Shown one piece after another: positions 46,601-58,579 of a stretch of DNA of 64,000 nt; position 1 is the stretch's first letter, and each line of letters opens with the position of its first letter. A program made the translations under genes and the position numbers. Below the pieces are notes generated by a model. It was not told the DNA's origin. It saw nothing but the letters and a program-made list of their open reading frames with translations, and searched no databases. The stretch is from Tribonema minus (Eukaryota; Sar; Xanthophyceae; Tribonematales; Tribonemataceae): NCBI GenBank assembly GCA_017506865.1, contig JAFCMP010000379.1:744001-808000 (forward strand), given 5' to 3'.

Positions 46601-49600
46601 GTATAAAGAGCCGCCCAGGAATCGACGCTTCAAAAACTCTTTGTGAGAATGACTTAACTTGAATATCCCACATGCGATATACGTACACATTGGCATTACA
46701 CGTCTGGAGACATAGGTGTGCTTGCAGTATGCAACCATCACAACTGACCATGACTTGACTCAATCAAGACTGCAATGACTCAAAAGCCAACTTAGTCAAT
46801 GCTATACCTTTGATTTGACATGGCTGAAGTCATGTCATGGAGCATCAAGAGACATTAAAAAAGCACACACGCAGAAGTGCTGCACCTTGGCCACCACTAT
46901 GCGGCTATACGCATGCCGCACATAGGAGCATGGAAGAGGACGTGCCTCAACGCAATCGAATCAAATATCTTTCAAGCAGCACCAATTTCTGGCTATGCAA
47001 CTTGGTCGCGTGATGTTTGCTGTTTGTACCTGAGCCGTCGTGTGTAGCTCTTGCGTCATTCTGCTCGTGATCCTCAGCGTCAGTATCACGGCCATCATTG
47101 TGTTGGTGTTCTGACGTATGCTCATCACCATCCTCCTCCTGTTGATCATCATCAAACTCATCATCCTCCTCATCATCCTCCACAGCCCATCCATGCCAGG
47201 CCGCTTGCTGGGGCCACAGGCACAATATCGATCAGAAAGAAAGAATTCATTTGTATATCATCCATTGAGTACTTGTGTTTCAACGTGTGCTTTACTTTGA
47301 ATACTTTGAAAAATGCATCGCAACACAACAAAGGGCTAAATTGATCACTGCGCGCAGCCACCACGCCTCAAGAGTTGTGAGGTTTTTTAACACAAGAGCA
47401 GTTGTTGACAAGGTGATGATGATGACTCAGTGTCGCATCAGCATTTTTAATGTATTCTAAAGAGAGTGCTGATTCCTCCTATGCTTTGTACCTCATTGTA
47501 TGCACATCACGCTGACTAACATCTCACTGTATTATATGCACAGCATGCTGACCAGAGCGCTATGACACCTTGTCCTAGCTTCATGCATGTCGGATGTAGT
47601 ATGTTTTATGCCCATTATAGCAGCTGGACATCATCTCGGTTTGCCCAAAACGTCCCTTGTACCAACACATTGTCAAGCGCAAGCTGATGCGCGACCACTA
47701 AGTGCCAGCAGTTAGTAGTCAGCTCTGCGACCAATGCGCAATCTCATGGTGATGATGCCACACCATACATGCCCCAACTCCTTCTGCCCCTCCCACATGA
47801 TGGTCAGATCAACACCATTGCTCAACACGTGCCAGAAAACCAGTTGGGATGTGCCATGTACCGGCTACTGATATATATACATACCTGTGGTCGCACCTCC
47901 CTGACCACCGTCCCAACCGGCACTCTCAAGTACCTATCATCTCCATGCTTCCCCTTGCGCCCTGAAGGGCCACCATGTACGCCGTGGCCTGCATTGTAGT
48001 GATGCCGCTCAAACAGCAGGCTCCTGTTGTAGTACAAGCAGTGCAACAGTCGCCAGTGAGCCGGAAGGGAAAGGGGCCAACACAATAAAATAGGCATCGG
48101 CTAGACCATGGCCTGAAACAACCGCGCTCGAGTTGAAGCAGATCATGGGTAATCAATGCAATTGACTGTCATAAGCTCATTGGTCCGGCTGCGGGCATGC
48201 CTGCATGAGGGCAGACAGCCGCAGACGATAATGACAGTGGCAAACTGACTTTGCAAAACAGCTAGTAACAAATAGGCAGTCCGCAATGGTTACCGCACAT
48301 CTAGTGGTGCAGCATCAATATAGTCCGCAATGGTTACCGCACATCTAGTGGTGCAGCATCAATATGATTTGTAATATGCAAGTTGCGTCTCTGTTACTGT
48401 ATTGGCATCTGCTGAAATATGACCCTGAGGATGGCATGCTTTTACGAAGCTCGTCGCACACAGGTTTGCCTGGGATAAGTGATGTGTATGCATGAGGGTC
48501 GCTTGATCAGCTCACCGAAGGCGCTTGTCTGCTACAATGTAGACATTTCCACCAGCGCCGCCGTGACCACCCGAAGGACGCTTGGAACCAGGCCCATCGT
48601 GACCTGAGTTCATGGTCAACAGACAAAGCCATGTCACACACAACAGCTGCAAATTTTCAAGTGGTACATACCTGTGACAGGACCCCTTAATGGAACGACC
48701 TACTTCTACTATGTGAATCTCTACTCCTTGTGTAAACAGCTCATGTATGCCGCAGCTGTTACAGCAGATGGGTGCCAGACCGCTCGAGTAGCAGTAACGG
48801 CACGTGAGTTGCATCACGCAACACTGTCTTGCTCCATCCAAAGGTTACCTGCAGGCTACTGCAGAATTAAACAAACCTATGCAGGTGAGGCCAATCAGGT
48901 GTAGCATTGTGGTCCATTCAGTACTCTAGTCGACTCAATCAGACAGTACTGGCAGTGCCACTGTATTCAGGCCAAAGACACAGTTCAACGGTGGCTTCTG
49001 GACAAAAACATGCTAGCCAAAAAGCGTAAATTTGACAAGCCCAACCACATGTGCATCAAGGCACAGCCACTGACAAGACGTAACGGTGGTTTTGGCCCCT
49101 TTTCCACAGCATGCAATGCATAGAAGTATACTTCTATGTACACAGCCATGGGGCTGCGATGCAAATGCACACGGCACATGTGCAGCAGACATACCAGTTG
49201 CGGTAAAAGCTGCATCTACGCATCCTTGCCATTGTGGGCCATCTAAGCCATTAAGGTATTACAACTTTTCAAAAGCAAGTGCTGCGGACCGAAGAAATCG
49301 TCCAGTAACAGACACACTATACATACACGCATTCCTGTCACACCTGTCATGTTCCACGTACAGCAAGCACACTGCTGGAACCAGGAAACAAAGTGAATGA
49401 CAAAGCGGACGCACATAGTCGATTGCTAGCGCAATCAATGACCAAATAGTTTGGACATTTGAACGCACATCATGCCAAGCGCATTCATGTCAAAAGAGGC
49501 CATGTGATTCCACGCGAAGCACGTGCTTGTGAAAAGTGACCGCGTGGCCTCATGCCTCATGCAAAATCTGTGACAATAGCCATTGGCGTGTGTGACCAGT

Positions 49601-50364
49601 CGTTTTTACTCACTTTCAAAAGAAACGCATCCATCTCCTCCTTTGCCTCCAGTGGTGCGTATCCTCACATGGTCCACAAACTGCGCAGCAAGACATGAAA
49701 TACAAGAGCCAGCAGCGTAGCGTCAGAGCAGTGACACCATATGACGCAAAAGCTCAGAGAGCTTCAGGCAGTGGCAAAAAGGCGCAAGGGCACCCCTACA
49801 CGGTGCATAATGATTCCCAACTTCGTGCATGTAATGGTCTTTACCCAGGGTTAAACATAGCCCCAATCTCCCAGGTGCAGCAATAGTACAGAGAGCGTTG
49901 GCAGACTGGGTGGACGAACACACGCAGAAGAAGGCTGTGGTGCGCTCATGCACATGTAAGGCACATGCCGCTGAACTTATAACACGGATGAAGACTGCGG
50001 CATTGAATCTCAATGAATTGACATCTGTTCGACTTTGACAATCAGAGGATGCAGACAAGTATTGCGTTGATCAGGTAGCTGCTCAATACACCAGGCCACA
50101 TGTTACGATACAGCTTGCGCGAGCAATGCAAAGCTAACCAGCCAGCAGCAGACCACTGCAGAAAGCGACTAAATGATTCCTATGGTCACGGTAGCTCACC
50201 TTGGTAGGCCCCGTGATGACAGGATTTTTGCTCTTGCCACCCAGGTGTCTAAGCTGTCCATATCCAGTGGAAGAGAAGATGCAGCTGCAGGGACACAAGC
50301 GGCCTTGCAGACCGCGATCTAGTAGAAAGCGGGTCGCAAGCATACGAGAGTTTGCCACACACAC
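40670..50364 (-). CDS. Obg-family GTPase, organellar (GTPBP10/GTPBP5-like), 14 exons
   Basis: Obg GTPases assist assembly of the large ribosomal subunit; the Arg/Ser-rich N-terminus ([20 protein letters not shown]) suggests mitochondrial or plastid targeting. Exons: 50364-50200, 49680-49614, 48603-48516, 48023-47885, 47207-47030, 46304-46185, 45798-45530, 45147-45048, 44656-44556, 43920-43859, 43348-43252, 42384-42291, 41589-41526 and 40781-40670; 551 residues, all phases consistent. The glycine-rich Obg fold is at residues about 56-330 ([62 protein letters not shown]). The G domain follows: G1 [13 protein letters not shown]2 region AYPFTTL, G3 [32 protein letters not shown]4 VANKID, G5 region VIPVCAFFGEGV. 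An acidic and His-rich insert of over 150 residues (exons 5-7) splits the Obg fold. Intron 10 uses a GC donor. Confidence 0.95.
40997..41012. repeat. Perfect 16-bp palindrome
   Basis: 'atacttctagaagtat' lies in the last intron of the Obg gene. It is one member of the palindrome family with core TACTTC/GAAGTA. Confidence 0.8.
48278..48365. repeat. 44-bp tandem duplication
   Basis: 'agtccgcaatggttaccgca' plus 24 more bases occurs twice head to tail with no differences. It lies in the intron between exons 3 and 4 of the Obg gene. The perfect identity implies a recent event or an assembly artefact. Confidence 0.95.
49119..49138. repeat. Perfect 20-bp palindrome
   Basis: 'catagaagtatacttctatg' lies in the intron between exons 2 and 3 of the Obg gene. 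It is the longest perfect member of the TACTTC/GAAGTA family in the window. Confidence 0.85.
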
Positions 50365-50729
50365 ACTCTACCTCCTGTACTTCAACAGGAACTTCCGCGC
50401 CAGGATCCTGATCATCCTGGCAACTCGCGCTCTTTCGCGCTGAGAGACAGGGGGCTGGTGCGTGAGCTAGGAGCAAGAGGGGTAGGGAGCTGGTGCGTGA
50501 GCTAGAGCAAGGCAGCTGCAGCTCTTGCAGGTCCGCCAACACTCGCCAGCAGAAGCAAAGCGGAGTGACAGCACCAACAAGCTCAACGGGGCCGAGGAGC
50601 AGGAGCAGCTTTGGAGCAGAGTATTTCGCAGAGTAACAAAAGCAAAACTTTAGCGGATATCCAGCCTATGTAGTGGCGCGGGGAGGGAGGGACGCACCAA
50701 GGCAAAGCTTACTCAAGCAGGCGCAGCGA
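50365..50729. promoter_or_regulatory. Divergent promoter region, Obg GTPase / STIMATE-like gene
   Basis: 365 bp separate the ATG codons of two head-to-head genes. A short repeated 'agggagctggtgcgtgagct'-like string occurs at about 50455-50510. Promoter function is inferred from position. Confidence 0.5.
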
Positions 50730-53700
50730 ATGCCCCAACAGGAGGCGGAGCGGTGCCGCTTAATAGGTGGTACCTATGCCAATGTGCTGCAGTTTGTGCT
50801 GGGCATAGCTGCGCTCACAGGACTGCTTGTGAAGCGGCAACAGGAGAAGCCTAGGCGACCCATAAAGGCAAGTCTCGCAATCTTTGCTTGTACAGAATTT
50901 GGGAAAAACATGCGCTGAAACCTGTTCAATACTTAGCATAGCATTCTGTTTAAATAGTGGCAGCTCAATGAAGGCTGTGGGTTGCGAGCACTGCCTCAGA
51001 TGGCTGAAAGCACAAGCGCATCAATATGTACTGCAGCATGGCTTTACATGTGCGTCAGCGACTCAAGTTATGTTGCAAGCAGATCATCACATGTCCAGTC
51101 GACTACAGAATGCTTGTGGTGAGAATCTCATGCGCGTCATGGCCGAGCCTGTGGGCAAGCCCAGCATGGCTATGCCAACGCAACAGAAACAGATGAGATG
51201 TCCGCGCGGACTTGAATAGCCGTGTTTCACAGTGCCCCCCCCCCCTCCCCCCAATTGATCTGATGATATGGCACGCTGACAATTCAGCGACACCACTTGG
51301 CATACAAAGTGTTGACAATGATAAAACTGTGCTCTGGTATGGTGACATTGCTTCCTCTCTGCATTATTCATTTCTGACCTCTTCCTTGTTCACACATGGC
51401 ATACTTCAAGTATAATTTGAAGTACATTCACGACATAAATATCGTAGTGAGATGTCAGGTTGCAGGTGTTTTAAGGAAATGTATTGCTGGTAGTGTTGTG
51501 TGATGTTGAAAGGAGTTTGCTGTCGCGTGTAGTTTGTTATGTCCAGATTCTTGATGGGTGCATCTGCACAACAGAGAGAGAGGCCAATCACTAGACTAAT
51601 TGTGTATGCTGGGTCAAATCACACCTACCCAGCACAGCACCCAAATTGCCGAACATACACAGATCAGCTGCAAAAACTGGTACTTTAACTTCATGCGCCG
51701 CACAAGTCGCATGAGGGTCTTGATCCACGACATATTCAGATTGTGTGTGGGCACGTACGCCCCCCTTGAGAATAAATTTAGGCAGTTGGCGTTGCCAATC
51801 ACAAGTCAAACACACGTTCATCACACCAGCAACGCGTCAGCGTGCCGCCACCTTCTGATGGTTCCACATTTGGCAGCACGTAATAGCGCCATTGTGTTGT
51901 AACACTGTTGTTGGACACTATCTGGTGTGTACTTCTGAAGTATATGGTGTTCAACTTCACACATTCAAGCTGCACGGCAGTACGTGACAAATGCTGTCGT
52001 CCTGTCGTCGTCCTGTGATGCCTGGCATGTACTCACATGGCCTCAATGTCCTGTGATGCAGGTGTGGATATATGACGTGTCCAAACAGGGCTACGGTGCG
52101 CTGTTTGTGCACTTCTGGAACATTGTCATGTCCATGATACTGGCGGACTTATCGGTAAGCACACAGCCAAACACAGAACACAATCATGTTGACCTATGCT
52201 TGGCAGTACTTGACTGTGCACGTGCGTTGCAAACAAATATCATCCAAGTCGCTGCATCAAGCATGTAGGTCCATGCGTCAGGCGCGATCGACTTCAGTGC
52301 TGGGGCGCATGTGTATGCTCTGGTGACGTTCATGTTGGTATGTCATCTGGGCAGAACACTTGGGTTTGGCTGATGTGTTGGAACTAAGTGTACAATCCGG
52401 TAATGCTCGAGTACACGCATTCACCATTCCAGAGGACATTAAAGTCCTTGCTTGTGCTGTGCTTGATCAAATCTGGCATAGTTTCTGGCATAGGTAGGTG
52501 AAATGTGCTGTGGAGAAGTGAGCAATGATCCAAATGTGGCGCATTGTGCCGTGTGTTGCAGCTCCAACTGTTTGAAGCGCTGTATTTTGCAGGAAGCCAC
52601 ACTCCTTAAGTGCTACCCTTGCACAATAATTGCTCATCTGACACGAGCTACGTGGAATCTGGAATGTCAGAAACCATGAAATCATTTAACCCAAGAGAGA
52701 ATGTGAATGTGAGCATTGATGGTTGCCATAGTTCAGCAGTGCAAGTTGTGCCACAAGGTATCACGGAACATGCCTTGTCAAGATGCGATTGAGGTGCGGA
52801 TGTCTATGCACATCTACAAAGGCATCGCCAGCTAGCTTGCGAGCGCTTGCCCAATGTGTGTCAGCTTTACCGGGGCTGCCTTTGAGTGTTACAAGGCTGT
52901 TTCACATTACACTACAGTGATATTACACATGCACATACTTCCGAAGTATATCTGACCATGTCACGCATCTTCTGTTTATGTTGGTATGCAGAGGAGAGCA
53001 AATGCGGATGCGGTGGAGCGGGATGCATGTGCACTCTATTTTGTACAGTTTGTGCTGGACATGATGTTGGGCATGGTCATGATTTGGGCCATGGTGCGGA
53101 CTCAGGAATGGCTGGCAGAAAGGTATGTACTTGAAGGAAGTATACATAGAAAAAGTATGGAAAAGTCTGTGATCGTTGATGACGAGTACCAAATCTGGAG
53201 TGGAAGTGCTAGACTCATAGTGGCTGCATGGAGACATCAGCACTCGTGCTGCAACAACAGACGCATAAATCCACAAGTACATAACTCTTATTGTTGTAAT
53301 GGCACTTGCCTTTATGCTGCTGAGATGCCCGCGTGTGTTGTTTGCAATTGATGGCCATAATGCAGCTGCCGTGTGACAAGTTTTGATTCGCTGCCCATCA
53401 CAGCTTTAGCTGCCACCGGACCTGCACCTCTCATGCGAGCGACTCCACTGCCTTTTCTCGTGCTCTGCCTCATGTTTGCACACTGATGCTCTACTTCAAA
53501 GTGCATGTCAAGAAGTTGGTGATAAATATGCCCGATGATCACCTTTGCCGCTCAGGCTGAGAGCGACCATAGATGCATTTCGGGCGCGCTCTACGACGCG
53601 ACAGTTGATTTAAGCTAATGCCAACGCTGTCTCACCTCGCTCTTCGTTTAACCCCACATCACTGCACAAGTACAAAGCTCTCAGTGATGAGACGCTATTT

Positions 53701-56700
53701 GTTGGCAAAATCATGTGATCGAGTTTGGTGGAGATGCTCTCAGTATTTTAAAGAAGGCCAGCATGGACGATTTGTGTGGGAGATTCACAAAGTCAACACA
53801 ACAACCTTCATGTGATGCATATGCACAAGTGGACATCACCTGTGCCGCATCATGTGGTGAAATGGAGTCATTACGCTTTGGTCATACATGATGTGGGATG
53901 TGAAAACCATATGCTCGAAGCACTGTAATCTCATGAATGCAGTCCTTTTACATAATGTGATATCATGCGCTGGTGTTTTAGTGCTGCCCTTCACTGGTGC
54001 TGTGGTTTGCCTTGCGTTTGGCTACAGATGTAATGTGCCAAGCCTGGCAGTGTCAGGGGACTACGGGAATCCTCCCAAGGTGCAATGGTTTTGGCACCAG
54101 CTGGGAGCATACATGATGAGGTATGTGGTCATGTACACATTGTAGTCATTGTGAGTACTTGTATGCAAGTACGCCCTCCATGAAGTTTTGTAACAGGGCA
54201 TTGCACCTTTGCTACTGTGCGGAGTTTAACCACTGATGATGATGCCCACAGCAGTTTGTTTCAATGCATCAGGGACTCAGCCTTTTGTGATGTGGTTGAT
54301 GATGACATGTGCCACACGTATACACGGTGCATACATTATGCGCCATGTACAGGCCCTTTGCAGGCGCTCTGCTTGAAGTTTGCTGCAAGTAGATGTTGAA
54401 AGGCACAGGACCACACCTCTTCATGGTGCTACCAGTGTGCATGTCACATGCTGAAACACACATGTGCGGTTGCAACTCTCTGATCTGATGTTCAACTGTC
54501 CATGATCCTTGTCCATGATTTCATGTTGGACATCATTTGATGTTGGTGCTGCTCGTTGGTTGCAATTATTGTGCGTGAAGGTTTCCTGGCTGTTAGACTG
54601 TCTGTAGCATACATGCTTTGCGGCATTGGGAATTGAAGCCTGCAGACATATTACATGATCTAGGGCACTTGGGCACTTTGATGTCAACATCCACAAGTCA
54701 TGCAGCAAATGGGATGCGTTGGCACTTCTGGAGTGGCAGGAGTGGCAATTTTTCTTTGCTCTATCAGTGATTGCTTGCTCCATTTACCTTTCAGCAGCTG
54801 CATTCACAAAAACTGAGCGCATGCATTGGTATTTTGTTTACCGGCTTTGCTCCCCCTGTTGCTATGTTCTGTTGCAGCCTCCTCATCATCAAGACCATCA
54901 TCTCAACAGTGGTGGTTGCAGAAGACCGCATCCTGAGCCGACTGAGCACGTGGCTATTCAGCCCTGTGGCTAAACACCCTGATGTGGAGCTGACGATAGT
55001 CATGATTGTGTGAGTGCTACCAGACAAGGTTATCAGTATGCTGTGATATGTTAAAGTGCTTGTGCTTTCAAGTGCTTGTGCATCATCCTGCAACAGTACC
55101 TTGGTCAGCATTTGGCGGTGTGTCACTAAGCAGATTGTGGTGCGAGCCACGATCACATTGTAGCGTCATGATCGTGTGAGTGCTACCGGACAAGCTTCCC
55201 AGAACGCTATGGCTCTTGAATTATGCACTTCTACACAAAAACTCCAGAATTACCCTGCCACGTACCTGGACAAGCACATTGTGGTGCGAGCCATGATCAC
55301 ATTGTAACATGATGTTTGTCAGCATGCACAGCCACATGCACCTGCCAGTTGCGCATAACAGCACATTAGGGTCGCCACTGTCTCATTGAAAGTTATTGTA
55401 TATACGGTGAGTGTGCCTACATTTGCGATGCACCGTCTTCATGTGAGTAGATTTGAAGTCAGAAAGTCGAAAACTGGCCCTAGTTAAACAGAAGGCAAGC
55501 CGATGACATATCAGGCTGCAATAGTGTTCACCCTGTTGGCATCATGGGACCTGCATTTCACTTTGGCAACATCATTTTTCTGATACTTGCCATGCAAGCC
55601 ATGCCCTGCATCTGCGAAACCCAGTGCAGCGAAGCACGTTTTTACCTTTCGATTCCGCTGTGGCATACTGTAACTGTCACTGCTGCCAGCTGGCTCATGT
55701 GGCCTTTCAAGACATTTCGTGCATTGCGTCCGATTCTTGAGCTGAAGCATATTGTTGCAACTTGCTTACTATTTTTGAGTTGAAGTATGGTGTTGTTAGT
55801 CAAGTCACTTGTCCGCATGCAACTGAAGTGACAGTGTTGTACAGGGCTGTATTACACCACCATGGAAACCGAGGCACCCGTGTGCAATCTGCTTCTGCAC
55901 AGCTGTCCTGCAAATGGTCCCATTCTGCTCACTCATGAGTGTTGACTTTTGTGCATTTCTCTTCACCTACTGCCCTTGTGCAGGTGCCCGTGGATCTTGA
56001 ATGCTCTGCAATTCTGGATCATGGATAACATGTGAGTAAAGCGTGGTGGTGCAGAGAAACCTTGCGCATTGAATTCATCCATGATGTTGAAAGGTAGACG
56101 CGTTGGCCATGACAAGTAAAGTCACCGGTGTATGACTTGAAGTACATGCTCAAAGTACATACCTGGGAGTAGTATGCAGTATGAGCTTTCATAGCATCCG
56201 ACAGCTTCCGTCAAGGAGAACTGGAATGAAATGACTGCTCAGCAACGATGATAGGCCTGCATTATTTTTGCTGAAGGTTGGATAGTGTACCCACTGACAT
56301 GATTTGAGCACAGCGGCATCTGGCACTCACCTGTGAGGAACATCCGCACGATACTATTATTGTGATTTGCGGACCTGGTTATGTCATAACATGCCTGGCA
56401 AGGTAGTTTCTTATGGTACATGAAAGTATGACTTCCTCATGTACCTAAATGTCTCTGTGTCAACCTTCACTAGAAGGAGTGTATGGTCATTTTTGACCTG
56501 ACGGCTGCATGTGTCTTGTCTCATACTTCTACATCGCAACGTACAATTAAAGATAGCCACACCGTTGCACCTTAAACGCCACTGCATTTTTGTGTGTGCG
56601 GTAAAGGTACCTCTGCATGTCAATGACGGAAATTTGCTGCATGGACACCTCCTATTCAAATTGCTCAACTGCCACTACACGAAGGCAGTGAGACTCAGCA

Positions 56701-57180
56701 CAAGAACGACCTACGCAGTGAACATGCAGTGCCATCGTCATCAGTGCAACTAACGCTGCAGCTTTGTGATCTGCTTGCTGCTCCTGACGTGATGCGTGCA
56801 GTCTCATGAAGTCTCAGCCAAAGCCGCAACACGCCCTGCCAGGCGCACTTCGCACCAGGGTCAGCATGTCAAATCGACAACCAAACTATGGCTACCTCCC
56901 AAATACGGGAGGTGAAACGCTGACGCCAACTCAACCTGCACACGCAGAGTTGGGTCCGTCAGGGGATGCATTGGGGGGGACCTTCTCCAGAGCTGGGGAT
57001 GCAAGGGGGGACTTCAAAGACTTGCCAAGAGAACCCTCGTGGATGAGTTCTCGACCACGCTCGGGTTTGCGTGCAGTAGTGTCTGCCGCAGAGGGACTCA
57101 CGTTTAGCCCGCGAAATAGGGGAGAATTGGAAGTGCTGACTCCCACTGGTATTTACCCCACCAGCCATACTTTGGTTTGA
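50730..57180 (+). CDS. STIMATE/TMEM110-family multipass membrane protein
   Basis: Animal STIMATE is an endoplasmic-reticulum protein that promotes STIM1 activation in store-operated calcium entry; the family is wider than animals. Exons: 50730-50867, 52062-52154, 52992-53122, 54043-54120, 54878-55009, 55984-56031 and 56802-57180 (stop), 332 residues with all phases consistent. The start is the first ATG in the exon (MPQQEAERCRL). Membrane segments: NVLQFVLGIAALTGLLV (about 16-32), FVHFWNIVMSMILADL, ALYFVQFVLDMMLGMVMIWA and a LLIIKTIISTVV segment; a further one spans TIVMIVCPWILNALQFWI. Family signatures seen: KRQQEKPRRP, the motif DVSKQGYGALFVHF, GDYGNPPKVQWFWHQL, KHPDVELTIVMIV, and WIMDN. 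The C-terminal 125 residues are Pro/Gly/Ser-rich and probably cytosolic and disordered. The first intron uses a GC-AG pair. Confidence 0.9.
51402..51424. repeat. Imperfect inverted repeat of the TACTTC/GAAGTA family
   Basis: 'tacttcaa' and 'ttgaagta' face each other across a short loop. Located in intron 1 of the STIMATE-like gene. Related sites at 51930-51942 and 52935-52949 lie in the first two introns of the same gene. Confidence 0.65.
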
Positions 57181-58579
57181 GAACATGTAAGTGTCAATGT
57201 CATGTTTACCTGTTGAGTGTACATAAAGGTCTGGTGACAATCTTCTTGTCCTCTACTGCTGCCGCTTGCATTTTGCTACATATTGGCGAGTCATGTTGAA
57301 GCCTCCCCGCCCCATCATGTGCATTTTGCATGCAGATCATTGTTGATGCCTCAGGTCTGTCTGGCTTTGCAGCTCTGCAAAAGGCAGGCCATTTGGGTGA
57401 CGTAGAACAACCCGCCCATGGAAATATTTTGCGCTGCGCAATTTGATTATGCCAGTGCCTGCACGTGATGTTTGATGAGAGGTCATGCACACACATGATG
57501 TGATTGTCAGTGGACAGAGCTCATCAATTGCAGCAATCCCCGCCGTGTGTTGCCGATGAATGAGCACACACCAAATCGCCATGCTGTCAATAAAGCTCCT
57601 GGCAGCAACAGCCATCAAGGACAGCCGGCCGAAGTGAGTTATGAAGCATTTCGCTACTGCAGCATGTTTGCAGGCATCTCACATGGTTGGGTTGCATGCT
57701 AAGGTCAGGTTGCAATCCCGGTACCATCAATGCAGGGCAGCACGGGTGCCTCAAACTCTGAATCAAGAAAGCAAATCGAACCAAAATTGGGAACCATTGC
57801 TCTGCAGCTACAGTTCACAATCAGATGATACCATCATTGCGCAAGCATTGCAGGAACAGCAGTGAGCTTCTAAATTGTACTCAGATGAATAGTTGACATT
57901 CATAATTGGAGGCATGGCAACGCAGCTGGTTGTGACTGCATGTCAGCAACTGCCAGTTGCAGGTAGGTATTCTCATGGCACCGCATAATAATAATACTGT
58001 CGCTGCTTCAATGAAACCTCTGCACTGCAAGTGCAGACATGCTTACTGCCTCTCAATTCAACGCATCTGCAATTCTGTCTCTGACACTTTGACGTCGACG
58101 TGCTGAGCACAGTGCTGCTGACAATCATCACATCTCTATGAGCATATGCTAATGACGTGCCTCAGTGTGTGCCATGCTCGCCATTGCAATTATGGATATG
58201 ACTGTTCATCTCAGAATGCATTGGCACCAGCTCCCTGTTGCTGCAGTATCATCAGAATTCGAGCACTTGCTGTGTGCCACGCGGCCTGCATGCATGATTG
58301 GCATCACACTATACCTCACGACTGTCATGCCTGTGTAGACAATGTGACAAGAGACCAGCAACAGCGCCGTGTGGTGTACTAGCATGGGCCGCATCTCACC
58401 GTGGATAGACGCGTAAACCTCTTGGCTGCGACGATCTCCTGTGAGGGGTATGTGGCGGGTCACTTAAGGTGCCTTCTGCCGCATAGCAGCACATGCAGCT
58501 GCAGAGCCAGAGCGTCCGGCAATGGCATGTGCAGCAGCACTGCATGCACATCTAAGAGGGCGTGGACATCATCGTGTCA
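57181..58579. other. Convergent spacer between the STIMATE-like gene and PIG-S
   Basis: 1.4 kb follows one stop codon and precedes the other on the opposite strand. I find no ORF with family motifs; part must be 3' UTRs. Confidence 0.5.
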
